DNA of 47,306 bases from Fodinicola feengrottensis (GCF_010993775.1 NZ_WOTO01000069.1:1-47306), one strand, 5' to 3'. Numbered from the stretch's first letter, positions 7,825-18,313 are shown. A program made the numbers and translations. Notes: generated by a model from the sequence alone, not told the origin.

Positions 7825-9443
7825 TAGGAGCCGCCGTCGGTTTGGTGCCAGATCAATTGGATCTGGTCAGGATGGAACGCGACGCCCTTGTTGGCGGGCA
7901 GCAGGATGACGGCGGTGAGGCTCTTGGCGACGGCGGCTTGTTTCTCCTCCATGGTGAATTCGGGCGTATCCCATCGGGCCTCCAGATCGGCCACAATGCT
8001 GCGGCGCGCGCGTCCTGTTCCCGGGAGTAGGCGCGCAGTTCGGCTTTCAGCTCCGCTTCATCGATTTCCATCCGATCCAGAGACGAGAAGTAACGAGACG
8101 CGTCGCGGTATTCACCGGCCTCGTACCGGCGGGTGGCTTCCTTGATCCGGCCCTGCAACGCCTTCAACTCGGCCGTGCGGGGCCACGGCGGCAGGTCCTG
8201 CACCCGTCGCATCGCGTTCCGGCGGTGGTCGGCGATCACGGCCGCTTTCACGAACATGTCGATGTCCTCGGCCTTCCGGGACACCCCACCGCAGCCACCC
8301 TGACCACTGGACGGGCACCGATAAATCGCCACCAGCGACCCATCGGCACGGCGCCGGGTCGAACCGATGACCCGCGCCTGACACTTCCCACACCGAATAA
8401 ACGGCGACAGCAAGTAGATAGTGCGGTACCCGCGCCCTTTGGCGCGCAACCGGGATCGCGTGGCCGGGCGTCGAACGGCGGTGGCGGGTTGGCCGTCGTC
8501 GCCCGTATCGTCGTCGTCGTCGCGTCTTTGTCGGTGGCGGTCTCCGGACGCCACAGGCGCACGATCTCGTCGTAGTCCTCATCGCTCATCATGGGCTGCC
8601 ACTCGCCACGGACATAGCTGCCATCCTCGTTGCGCAGCACCGCGCCGCGGTACTTCACCCGTCCACACATCCGGGGCGCCAGATACATCGCCGCCACCGT
8701 GGACGCGCGCCACTGTTTCCCCGTCGCGGTCAGGATCTGCTTGGCGTTCCATTCCTTGGCCAACGTCAACGCGGTCACCCCAGCCTTGATCCGAGGCAAC
8801 TCCTCCTGGAGGATTTTCGCCTCGCGTTTGCGGAGCCGGATCTGATCCTTGCGCCAGCCGAACGGTCGGGTGCCCCCCGTGTTTGCCGCCCTTCCAGGCC
8901 GCGTGCCGCTTGCCGTCCGTGACCCGCCGGGAAGTGTTCCGGGACTCGGTGTTGCGCTGGTCCACCAGCCGCCGCGCCGCCGAGATACCGACATCGGTGG
9001 TCAGATCCATGTTCCCGGTCATCGACGCCACGTGCACGCCGTAGTACTCCACAACGTCGACCAGATCCTCGAGCATCCGAGGATCACGAAACGCCCTGTC
9101 ACCATCGGTCACCGCCAACGCGTTTCGCCTCGCCGCGCCGCAGATCCGTCAAAATCGCGTCCCACTTCGGACGCTTGACCTCCCACCCGTACGTGCCATC
9201 CGGGAGCAACTTGCGGGTCTTCTTCGTCGCCGAGACCGCGTTCTCCGGCACCTCACGAAAAATCGTCCCGCCGATGTCTTTCACGAATTTCCGCAGGTCA
9301 GTAAGCTGGTTGACCACCTGCTCCTCACGGTCAGTGGACTCCCGAGCGGACAAGATCCACCGCAACTGCGACGGATCAACCGTCAGCTCTGTCCGACCAC
9401 CTGACCGCATCAATCTCGATGTCGTCATACATCCATAGTGCAC
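7825..9443 (-). CDS. Large serine recombinase, frameshifted as sequenced
   Basis: The reconstructed product has the order of a large serine recombinase. The N-terminal resolvase domain contains RWILSARESTDREEQVVNQL, with the nucleophilic Ser probably in ARES-TDR, and AVTDGDRAFRDPRMLEDLVD. The recombinase domain includes TRPFGWRKDQIRLRKREAKI and PRMCGRVKYRGAVLRNEDGS. A zinc-ribbon follows (YLLSPFIRCGKC, then CPSSGQGGCGG), then a coiled-coil-like tail and the end IQLIWHQTDGGS. Four frame changes occur: an extra base in T3 at 9123-9125, an extra base in C6 at 8873-8878, one between 8400 and 8520, and one near 8010. Correcting the first two restores the frame exactly. The start is GTG 9443 or ATG 9428. 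It lies at the border with ilvA, as expected for an element integrase. Confidence 0.8.
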
Positions 9444-9445
9444 TA
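9436..9445. repeat. 10-bp palindrome at the recombinase start
   Basis: TAGTGCACTA overlaps the possible GTG start (9441-9443) of the recombinase gene. It is a short but perfect dyad and could be a repressor site or chance. The 150-bp gap to ilvA that follows also holds a G7 run (9550-9556), and is where an attachment site would be expected if the element ends here. Confidence 0.3.
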
Positions 9446-9595
9446 AAACCGCAGTCGCTACAGCGCGAAAATGTCGTACCCCCTGTATGAATTGGCCGCC
9501 ACCAAGGTTCAGCGCAGCGCACGCATCGCGTCGATGCGGACAAACGCCGGGGGGGGCGGGCGGGCGGTGGTCGTTCGTTCTGAGACGATCGGCGG

Positions 9596-10817
9596 ATGGG
9601 TGCTGAAGAGCTGGTCACGCTGGCGGATATCCAGGCGGCGCAGAAGCTGCTGTCCGGGATCGTGCGGGTGACTCCGCTGGACGAGTCGCCACCGCTGGCC
9701 GCGCGGCTCGGCGGGCCGGTTTACCTCAAATGCGAGAACAAACAGCGCACCGGTTCGTTCAAGATCCGCGGTGCGTACACGCGGATAGCGCGCCTCAGCG
9801 AGGCCGACCGGGCCCGGGGCGTGGTCGCCGCGAGCGCTGGCAACCATGCGCAGGGAGTGGCGCTGGCCGCGCAGCTGCTGGGCATCAAGTCGACGGTCTT
9901 CATGCCAACCACCGCGGCGTTGCCGAAGATCGCCGCGACCAAGGGCTACGGCGCGTCCGTACGGCTGCGTGGCCTGACCGTCGACGACGCGCTGGTGGCT
10001 GCGTCCCGGTTCGCCGCCGACACCGGCGCGATCCTCGTTCACCCGTTCAACCACCCGGACATCGTCGCTGGTCAGGGCACCACTGGGTTGGAGATCCTGG
10101 AGGCCTGCCCGGAGGTCGCGACCATCGTGGTGGCCACTGGCGGCGGCGGTTTGCTGTCCGGCATCGCCGCCGCGGTCAAGGCCATCAGCCCGCACGTACG
10201 TGTCGTGGGCGTGCAGGCCGAGGGCGCGGCGGCCTTCCCCGACTCGCTGGCCGCCGGCCAGCCGGTCGCGCTGGCCGCCATGACCACCATCGCGGACGGG
10301 ATCGCCGTCGGCCGTCCTGGCGAGGTGACGTTGGCGCACGTACGCGACCTCGTCGATGACGTCGTGACGGTCTCCGACGAGGACATCACACGCGCGCTTT
10401 TGTTGCTGCTTGAGCGGTCCAAAGCAGGTTGTCGAGCCGGCCGGCGCGGCGGCGGTGGCAGCGCTGATGGCCGAGCCGCACCGTTTCACCCCACCGGTGG
10501 TCGCGGTGCTCTCCGGCGGCAACATCGACCCGTTGTTGCTGCTTCGGGTCATCGAGCACGGCATGGCCGCGGCCGGTCGCTACCTCTCCTTCACGGTCCA
10601 GTTCGACGACCGGCCCGGCTCGCTCGCCGCGCTGCTCACGCTGGTCGGCGAAGAAGGCGCGAACGTCCTCGACGTCTCACACCTGCGTGCTGACCCACAC
10701 CTGCACCTTGGCGAGGTGGACGTGGAGCTCCGGGTCGAGACGAAGGGCACCGACCACTCCGCCCAGCTGCTCACCGCGCTCAGCGCCGGCGGCTACCGCG
10801 TACAGCTGCCGTCATAG
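9596..10817 (+). CDS. ilvA: Threonine ammonia-lyase (threonine deaminase), frameshifted as sequenced
   Basis: Pyridoxal-phosphate enzyme converting threonine to 2-oxobutanoate, the first committed step toward isoleucine. Visible features are the PLP-lysine motif RTGSFKIRGA (about residue 54), AASAGNHAQGVALAAQLLGI, the phosphate-binding Gly loop VATGGGGLLSG (about 183), SGGNIDPLLLL, and a C-terminal ACT-like domain beginning SFTVQFDDRPGSLAALLTLV. The frame breaks in the A3 run at 10421-10423; removing one A gives the expected SKQVVEPAGAAAVAALMAE and restores a normal protein of about 406 residues. The stop TAG forms the left end of a perfect palindrome. The length matches the short, single-ACT-type enzyme. 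Confidence 0.9.
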
Positions 10818-10862
10818 TGGTCTGCCTGTGATTTGGCCGGCCAAATCACAGGCAGACCACTA
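10815..10862. terminator. Perfect 48-bp palindrome, putative bidirectional terminator
   Basis: The 24-bp arms 10815-10838 and 10839-10862 are exact reverse complements with no spacer. Each outer end is TAG, and these are the stop codons of ilvA on the plus strand and of the small membrane protein on the minus strand. As RNA it would form a very strong hairpin from either direction, so a shared terminator for convergent genes is the simplest reading. It has no T-tract. See findings. Confidence 0.75.
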
Positions 10863-11039
10863 GCTTCGGTGCTGGGTCCAGATGAGGCCGCGCAGGATCC
10901 AGCCGCCGCCGACGACCAGGGCGCCGATGAGGCTGACCAGGCCGAGGTTAGGCCCGTGCAGGAGGGCGTAAATGGCGACGAGAATTCCGTAGAGAACGGT
11001 GACGCCGGTCATTATCCGTGTGAACAGTTGTGAGGTCAT
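10860..11039 (-). CDS. Small membrane protein of 59 residues
   Basis: The ATG is at 11037-11039 and the stop at 10860-10862, inside the palindrome. The product MTSQLFTRIMTGVTVLYGIL continues into two predicted membrane helices (about residues 8-26 and 32-52), separated by a short turn (LHGPNLG), and ends RGLIWTQHRS. No known family is evident. It is divergent from the histidine kinase gene and shares with it an intergenic region containing an array of CCAAC/GTTGG sites, so it may be controlled by that two-component system. That link is inference. Confidence 0.6.
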   Translation of the reverse strand: MTSQLFTRIMTGVTVLYGILVAIYALLHGPNLGLVSLIGALVVGGGWILRGLIWTQHRS

Positions 11040-11101
11040 GGCTCATTAGCGTGGGCCGCTCGGCGGTTGGCCGGCAGTCGCCGACCGGTGGGACGGTTTC
11101 T

Positions 11102-11134
11102 CCAACGACAGTTGGATAGCCAACCGGCCGTTGG
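11102..11134. promoter_or_regulatory. Alternating CCAAC/GTTGG site array, candidate operator
   Basis: Four pentamers alternate in orientation at nearly one helical-turn spacing: CCAAC 11102, GTTGG 11111, CCAAC 11120 and GTTGG 11130. A further GTTGG lies at 11066. The array sits between the divergent membrane protein gene (start 11039) and the kinase gene (start 11147). Such paired dyads are the usual form of binding sites for NarL/LuxR-type regulators like the one encoded downstream, hence the autoregulation guess. Confidence 0.5.
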
Positions 11135-11146
11135 GTCGGTCATGCT

Positions 11147-12339
11147 GTGGTGGTGAATGCGCCGGCCGGGGAACGGCACGAGTGGAAACGGGTGGCGCGC
11201 GGATGGTATCTCGCGTACGGGGTGCTCGCGGCGATCACCGGCGCGCTGTTTTTCGTTGACGACACTGTGAGTCCGGCGCAACGGTGGGGTGGTCTCGTCG
11301 TCCTTGTGGCGCTCTGTTGTTGGTACGCCGCGATAGGCACCAAGTTGATGCACGGTGGCGGGCACGGCCGTGGGCTGCTCTATGTTTCGCTGGCGCTTCC
11401 GCTCACCGTTGGTTTGTACGCCATAGTGCCTTTCGGTGCGGTGATGTTATGCATGCTCTACCCGCACATCTGGTCCATGCTCCGGCTGCGGCAGGCGCTT
11501 GCCGCCACTGTCGCGGCGTGATCGCCACTGCCCTCGCGATGGTGCGCTGGACCGGGTTTTCGGTCGATGTCCTGGTCGTCGCGATCGCCGGAATGCTGGT
11601 GGCGCCGGTTCTGGGATTCTGGATCGGCCGGATTATCGAGCAAAGCAAGCGCAGGGCCGAGTTGATCGCCGAGCTCGCGGCGACCCGCGCGGAGCTCGCC
11701 GAGCTGAGCCGGCGGGCCGGCGCGATGGCTGAGCGGGAGCGGCTGGCCCGGGAGATCCACGACACGCTCGCGCAGGGATTTACCAGTGTCCTGCTGCTTT
11801 TGGAGGCTCTCGAGACCGAACTTGGCAAGGACGATAGGGCAGCTTTGGGGCATCTGCACAATGCCCGCAAGACGGCCCAGGAAAACCTGGCCGAAGCGCG
11901 GGCAATGGTGGCCGCGAGCGGCCCACCGCATTTGCGCGACGCGTCGCTGCCGGACGCATTGCGTCAGCTGGTGGACCGCATTGGTCCGGAGTTGGCGGTC
12001 GAGTCACGGCTGGTCGTCACCGGCGAACCCCGCCCGCTCGCGACCAGCGGGGAAGTGGTGCTCTTGCGGGCAACTCAGGAGGCGCTGGCCAACGTTCGCA
12101 AGCACGCCAAGGCAAAACACGTCGACGTGGTGTTGGCGTACGAATCAGCGGAGGTGGTCCTGCGGATCGCCGACGATGGCTGTGGTTTTGATCCAGTCCG
12201 AGCTACCGGTTTCGGGCTCGTGAGCATGCGGGAAAGAGTGGCCCAGGTGGGGGCGGAGAAATGCACGTTGACGCTGTCGCCGGCACCGTCGTACGAGTGG
12301 CGCTTCCACTATGACCGTGCGGGTGATTCTCGTCGATGA
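11147..12339 (+). CDS. NarL-type sensor histidine kinase, frameshifted as sequenced
   Basis: The N-terminal part has about five hydrophobic segments (for example GWYLAYGVLAAITGALFFVD) followed by a coiled linker. The HisKA_3 dimerisation box then reads RLAREIHDTLAQGFTSVLLL, with His as phosphoacceptor. The ATPase domain shows LLRATQEALANVRKHAKAKH (N box) and IADDGCGFDP (G1), then GFGLVSMRERV. The frame breaks around 11513-11518, where restoring one G (VAAVIATALAMV) joins the two parts. The start is one of three consecutive GTG codons at 11147. The 3' end overlaps the response regulator by 29 bp, so this is a coupled two-component operon. The signal sensed is unknown. Confidence 0.85.
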
Positions 12340-12936
12340 CCATCCGATCGTACGGGCCGGACTGCGGGCGGTGCTGTCCAGCGAACCCGACATCGAGGTG
12401 CTCGCCGAATGCGGCTCGGGCGAGGAGGCGGTCTGGTCCGCGGCCCAGTGCCGGCCGGATGTGGTGCTGATGGATTTACGGTTGCCGGGCCTGGATGGGG
12501 TGGCCGCGACCGAGAGCAAATTGTGGCCGCTGGCCACGGATCCGTGCTCGTCCTGACCACTTACGACACGGACGGCGACATCGCCCGCGCGGTCGCCGCC
12601 GGTGCCACTGGCTATCTCCTCAAGGACGCGCCACGGCAGGATTTGGCCGCGGCGGTGAGAGCGACCGCCCGCGGTGAGACCGTGCTGGCCGCGCCGGTGG
12701 CGGCGAAACTGGTCAACCACGTCCGCGGTGGCATACAGCTGACACCTCGGGAGACCGAGGTGTTGCGCTGCATCGCCCGTGGCTTGTCCAATCCGGAGAC
12801 CGGCCGGGAGCTTTTCATCAGCGAGGCAACGGTGAAAAGCCATGTCATGCGAATTTTCGAGAAGCTGTCGGTGAAAGACCGGACGGCCGCGGTGACGGTC
12901 GCGATCGCTCGCGGGATTCTCCCGGAGCCTCGTTAG
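12311..12936 (+). CDS. NarL/LuxR-family response regulator, frameshifted as sequenced
   Basis: The receiver domain starts TVRVILVDDHPIVRAGLRAV, with the acidic pair DD. The phosphoacceptor Asp is in VVLMDLRLPGLDGV (about residue 54), and LTTYDTDGDIARAVAAGATG leads to the conserved Lys in YLLKDAP. The C-terminal LuxR helix-turn-helix is LTPRETEVLRCIARGLSNPE, then ISEATVKSHVMRIFEKL. The frame changes between about 12505 and 12525. This is the partner of the kinase just upstream. Its TAG (12934-12936) overlaps the minus-strand stop of the beta-galactosidase (12933-12935). Confidence 0.85.
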
Positions 12937-15900
12937 GCAACTCCCATCGCGAAGATGTGCATGGCGGTGGAATGGCCGGCCGAGCCCGCACTGATCCCGG
13001 GCAGCGCCACCGCTCGACCCGTTTGGCCGGGTTGATCGGGACGGTGGTGGCGAAAATCCGTACGGTGTGGTCATAACGGCCGGTGGGGCTGTTGACATAA
13101 GGCATCGCGGCCACCGAGGTGTTCTCGGCGCCCGGATCGAACCAGAAATCATCAAGCCCGGCACTGAAAGTGTCTGTCGTGCCGTCGGTGTAGAAAACTG
13201 TGCCGGTGCCGCTCGGGCTGCCGGAGTTGCTGGCGCCGAGGAACCCCAGTGTCGATCCCTGTCCGCTGACCGCGATCAACTGTCCGTTGGAAGGGGCGTT
13301 GTCGGGCTGCCCTGGCGTGGCCGTCGGCCAGGTGAAATCGACTCCAGCGGCTCGTACGATCGCGCCCGGAGTCAGGCCAGCGGCGGCCAGCGCCTGCGCG
13401 GAGAAACTGTAGCCGGCGCCGTCGAAATCGCCGGTCGTGGGCTGGGCGTCATCGGAGATTCCCTTGTTGCTGAAGGCATCCGCGATCTTTGGGTACGGCA
13501 CGGCGAAAGTCGCGGTGCCGGCGGTGCCGCCACCCAGGTCGGTAGCGGCGACTTGGTAGCTGCCCGCGGTGAGACCGGCCGGGACGTGCACTGTCCACTG
13601 TAGATCGGCGTGCCCGCCGGGCGGCAGCGCACTGACCGCGATCGGATCGGCCGGGCTGACCGTCCAGCCGTCTGGGGCGGCCAGCCTGACCTGGGTCGCC
13701 GCGGTCGAGGTGGCACCGGAGTTGGTGAGTTTTCCGTTCACCGTAAGGGTGTCGTTTCCGTGCAGCAGCTGCGTGGGGCTGGACAGCGCGAGATTGACCT
13801 GCGACGGCTGGGCGGGCGAGCCGTACGTGTGCTGGCTCCAGGACGGTGCTGGCACCTGCTTCACTGGTACGCCACCGGAATACGTGCCGTAGGGGACGAG
13901 TTTGACGGTGCCGAGGCCACCGCCGGCCGCGTCCGAGCCGGTGACGGCGATGGCGACTGTGTTGTGGCCGTTGGGGTTCAGGATGCCGGTCGGCAGGCTG
14001 AACATGTGCTGCGGGCCAAGGTCGTTGGCGTAGAGCCCGAGAAGCCAGCCATTGACGTAGATTTCGGCGCGGTAGCGATAGGTTGGTTGGTCGCTGATCT
14101 GCAGGCCGATCGGAACATCGGTGCCATGCGGCAGATTCAGGTCGAAGCTGGTGCGATACCAGCCGACCCCGGCCGGCAGCCCACGGCTCGACCAGCGATC
14201 GGGCAGGGTGGTGTTCTGCCAGCTGCTGTCCGGATAGCCGGGCAGGAACCAGCCGTGCCGGGCACCGTACAGACCGCCCGTGTTGAGCGGTCCACGGGCC
14301 GGGTCGACCGGGGTCTCGCCGCCGAGGTTGCCCTGGATTTTCCAGGTGACCGCGGTGGTCGCGCCGGTGAGCTGGCCGGTCCGCAGACCCCTTGGGTTTT
14401 GGAAAGACCCGCACGGCGCGCCGCATTCCTCGTGGCCGGCATTGTGGACGAGCACGGCTACCACGTTGCCCGCGCCGGTACGGGCAACCCCGGCCGGGAA
14501 AGTGAAAGTGTGGGAGCCGCTGGTCTGAGTGCCGAGTAGGGCGCCATTTAGCCACGCCGACCAACTGCCGGCCGGCGAGCCGCCCTGACCGTCCAGCGTG
14601 ATGCCGGTTTCCTTGCCCGTACCGGTGAAATGGCCGCGATACCAGACATCACCGGAGTGGAATCCGTAGTCGTCCTGGTAAAGCACCGGCAGGCTGCCCG
14701 GTGCGTTCGGGTTGCCGGTGCTGGTGTGGTCGGCGGTGATCCAGCCGGAGTCGTCGAAACCCGGCTGCCGCTCGGCCGATTCGTAGCCGAACTTCCAGTT
14801 GGTCAACGCTGGCAACGAAAGGGGCGGGGGACCGGTGAGCCGGAAGGTGAGGCTGCCATCCTGGTGCCGGCTGGACCATACCGGACGCCCGTTCCAGGTC
14901 ACTTGAGACACGTTTGCCGGCGCGAAAACCTGGGCATCGGTGGTCGCGCTGGTGTCGCCGGTCAGGGCCAGCACCGAGCCGTACGTCCGCGCCGATCGCA
15001 CCAAATAGGGCGCCTGGGTGAGGACCAGCCCGGCCGTGGTCTGGTCCGGCCAGAAATTCAGCGCGGTGGTGGTGTCCGCCAGCAGCAGTTTTTACCGGCC
15101 GCCGACCGCCGCCGCTGACCTGCACTTCGGTCAGCCCCCGGTGGTGGTAGTTCAGCCGCAGGTCGCCGCGGGACGGATCCCAGCTGGCGGTGGCCTGTCC
15201 GGCCAGCACCTGGACCTGCGGCCGGCTCGGGTAGCGCAGCACGGTCTCGCCGTCCGAGCCCGGAACGCCATACAGCAACGCGATCCCCTCGCTGGCGGTG
15301 ACGAGTTGTGAGGTGGAGTAGACCATCCGCTGATCGCCAAACGGATAGTTGGCTACCAACAGCTGTGAATCGCGGCCGCCGACCGTGATGCTCGTGCCAG
15401 GTTGTTGCGGCACGGTGGGGTAGAAGTCATTCGCGGTCGCATCGTACGCGTCGATGCCATCCACCGGCACGAAAGTGCCGGAAGAGGCGGAGTTTTTCGT
15501 ACCGGTGGCACAACCTTGACGGTATGCGGCCCGGAAGAAAGCCCGCTCGCCCGGTAGAGCACCTGCTCATATTGTTTGTTTCCAGGGGCGTACGTGTCGA
15601 TGGTCGCGGCTTTGGTGCCGTCCAGGTAGATTTCGGCGATGCCGCCGTTGCCGCTCTTGGCGCCTACCAATCGGATGGCGTTGGTCGTGAACGTCATCGA
15701 CGCGCTGGCGCCGGCCGCGCTGGCGAAAGTCTCGGTGTCACCGAAATCGCCGGCCGTGTAGTCGACCGCCTTCGCGTGCGTCCACTCACCGGAGTACGTG
15801 ATCGCCGGGCTCGGGTCGTCGTTGCTGATGGCGGTACGGCCGGCCAGATCCAGGGCGAGATGCGTCTTGCTGGTCGCCGTCGAGGTGGTGTCCGCATGCC

Positions 15901-17184
15901 GCAGGGTGAGGAGTTCGAAGGCGTTGTCGGGATTCGCCCGCCCGAGCACGGTGAGGTCGTTGGCGTCCGGCGGCGCGACCGCGAGCTGATCGGTTTTCGT
16001 CAGTGGGGTAGCTGCCCGCAAGAACTGCGCGATCAGCTTCTGCTGGTTGAATTTGGTGCCGATCTGCCGCGACTCGGTGATCGCCGATCCGTAGTCGTAC
16101 GAGGAATAGACGCAGGTGCAGGGCAGGAAACCCCAACTGGTGCCGCCATACGTCATGTAGAAGTTCATCATCGTCGACCCGGCTGCGATGTTGTTGTCGT
16201 AGTAGACCTTTTCGAACTGGTCATTGGTCAGTTGCTGGCATTTGTCGTAGTCAGCGCCGCCCCAGGGATCGAAGGCGCCGCCCTGAAACTCAGGAAAGAA
16301 CAGGGGACTGTTCGGGGTCACCCGATGGGTGCCCATTTCGTCTGGGACCTGGTTGGGCCAGACAGTGGGATTCGAGCAGTCGAAGCCGAGCGGATAGCGG
16401 TCGAAGCCGGGCAGTTGGGTCGCGCCCGTGCCGCTGACGTAGGCCGAATTATTGTTCCCAGTCAACGGAACGGTGATGCCGTCAGCGCGCATTTGGGCGG
16501 CCAGTGGCCATGTAGTTCTGCCCGTCGGCGGTGTCCGAGTCGTAGATCTCGTTTTCCACCTGCGTCGCGATCACCGAACCGGTGCCATTGGTGAGCTGGT
16601 GCCGAGCGATGATCGGATCGATATGGTTCAGCCACTCCTTGCCATACTGGAGATAGCGTGGATCAGATGTTCGGGGCGTGCCGGCCATCCGGGCCAGCCA
16701 GCCTGGGAACCCGCCGCCGTCGACTTCGGCGTTGATGTAGGGCCCTGGTCGCGCGATCACGTAAAGACCGGCGGCCGCCGCGTCGGCGAGAAATTCGTCG
16801 ACGTTGCGTACGCCGGAAAAGTCGTAGACGCCCGGTGCGGGCGAGGCATAGCCCCAGTCGAAATACGCGGTGACAGCGGTGAAACCGGCCGCCTTCATCT
16901 TCTCCAGCACGTCCGGCCAGAGGCTGGGGCTGGGGAGCCGGAAGGGATGCACCTCGCCGCTGTAGAGAAACATCCGGCGGCCGTCGACGGACAGCGAATA
17001 ATGATCCCAGGTCCCAGGTGACCGAATGCGTTTTTTTTGGTGCCGGCGCGGCGCTGGCCGGAATTTCCGCTCGTACGGCCGGTAAGAGAGCGAGTAACAC
17101 CGCCAACACCACAGTGGCCACCAACGGCCGACGTCCGGATCTGGCCGTATGCTTGCCAGTGACGGGAGCAAAAAACGACAACAT
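12933..17184 (-). CDS. Secreted GH35 beta-galactosidase, frameshifted as sequenced
   Basis: The product of about 1,410 residues has an N-terminal signal peptide (LVATVVLAVLLALLPAVRA). The GH35 barrel follows, with FLYSGEVHPFRLPSPSLWPD, the acid/base Glu in ATQVENEIYDSD, and the nucleophile Glu in FFPEFQGGAFDPWGG. Beta-sandwich and jelly-roll domains come next, then a NEW3-like domain (LTNSGATSTAATQVRLAAPD) and a C-terminal domain ending STAMHIFAMGVA. It should release terminal beta-galactose from polysaccharides outside the cell. Frame changes lie at 17006-17019 (7-bp tandem duplication), near 16495, in T5 runs at 15493-15497 and 15089-15093, and near 13005. The start ATG at 17184 fits the signal peptide. 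Confidence 0.85.
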
Positions 17185-17359
17185 TGCGTACCTCCGAGAC
17201 CATAGAGTCCCCGCGACGCCGTCGTTGGGCCGCGCCGAAATCGACCGGACAAGCCACGAAGAGGCTATAGGAACAACCCGCAGCTGGGAACATCCTCAGG
17301 CAGCAAAACCTACTGAGGAGTAACCTCGTGGATGTCACCCCAATCGAAAGGCCTAACCG
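17185..17359. other. Divergent intergenic region
   Basis: This separates the beta-galactosidase gene from the plus-strand hydrolase and must contain both promoters. I see no dyad strong enough to call an operator. Confidence 0.3.
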
Positions 17360-18313
17360 ATGACCGTGAGTGTACGTACGGTTACTCTACACGGCCACGA
17401 TGTTGGCTATCGCGAGCTGGAACCCGCGCCTGACAGCGAAAACACCGAAGTCGTGGTGCTGCTGCACGGGCTCGCTGGGAGTGCCGAGACCTGGTTGCCG
17501 GTCCTGGAGCGGCTGAGCCCGAGCCGCCGCCGGTTCATCGCCCCCGACCTGTTGGGCCACGGATCCTCGGCGAAACCGCGGGGAGATTATTCTCTTGGCG
17601 CGTACGCGAGCGGGGTTCGCGACCTGCTCGCGGCGCTCGGGCACGAGCACGCCACCATCGTCGGGCACTCGCTCGGTGGCGGGATAGCGATGCAGTTCGC
17701 CTACCAGTTCCCGCAAAGTTGCGACCGACTGGTGCTGGTCAGCAGTGGCGGTCTCGGCCGTACGGTAAGCCCCGTGTTGCGCTCAGCGGTGCTTCCGGGA
17801 GCCGGCCTGGTGTTGCCGGTGATCGCCCATCGCCGGGTGATCTCGGCGGCCAGCCGGATGGGCCGGACGATGCAGCGGTGGAAAATCGGGACCACGCCGA
17901 CGCTGCGTGAATACGCCCGGCATTTCGCGTCGCTGTCGGACCCGGAAGGCCGGAAAGCCTTTCTGCACACCGCCCGCAGTGTGCTGGATATCGGCGGCCA
18001 GCGGGTGAGCGGCACGGATCGGCTCTACCTGGCCGAAAATGTGCCGACCATGGTGATGTGGGGGAGCATCGACCCGGTGATTCCCATGCGGCACGGCGAG
18101 CGGGCGGCGTCGGTGATTCCCGACTGCCGGCTGGAGATCTTCGAGCGAGCTGGCCATTTCCCGCACTGTGATCAGCCGGGGCGGTTCAGTCGTACCCTGC
18201 TGGATTTCCTGGACAACACTGAACCCGCCCGGCTGGAGATCTCCGAAGTGGCCGCCCGGCTCACGGCTGTTCGACCGTACGATGGACAAGCCAGTCACGG
18301 GAAGTCTGAATAA
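17360..18313 (+). CDS. Alpha/beta hydrolase, intact
   Basis: A 317-residue alpha/beta-hydrolase-fold protein. The oxyanion-hole region is VVVLLHGLAGSAETW (about residues 31-45) and the nucleophile elbow is ATIVGHSLGGGIAMQ (Ser about residue 105). The acidic residue lies in MVMWGSIDPVIP (about 233) and the catalytic His in FERAGHFPHCDQP (about 261). No signal peptide is visible, so it is probably cytosolic. The sequence resembles haloperoxidase/lipase-like hydrolases; the substrate cannot be told. Its 3' end overlaps the convergent LigD-type phosphoesterase gene by 53 bp. It is one of the few core genes here without a frameshift. Confidence 0.85.
   Translation: MTVSVRTVTLHGHDVGYRELEPAPDSENTEVVVLLHGLAGSAETWLPVLERLSPSRRRFIAPDLLGHGSSAKPRGDYSLGAYASGVRDLLAALGHEHATIVGHSLGGGIAMQFAYQFPQSCDRLVLVSSGGLGRTVSPVLRSAVLPGAGLVLPVIAHRRVISAASRMGRTMQRWKIGTTPTLREYARHFASLSDPEGRKAFLHTARSVLDIGGQRVSGTDRLYLAENVPTMVMWGSIDPVIPMRHGERAASVIPDCRLEIFERAGHFPHCDQPGRFSRTLLDFLDNTEPARLEISEVAARLTAVRPYDGQASHGKSE

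Noticed and set aside
9596..10817. ilvA as a genuine pseudogene inactivated next to an integrated element
   Set aside because: The single break is an extra A in an A3 run, and all catalytic motifs plus the C-terminal domain are otherwise perfect. Many unrelated genes show the same kind of error.
10833..11033. Plus-strand 66-residue ORF downstream of ilvA
   Set aside because: It starts inside the palindrome, is acidic low-complexity, and is antisense to a much better minus-strand membrane protein ORF.
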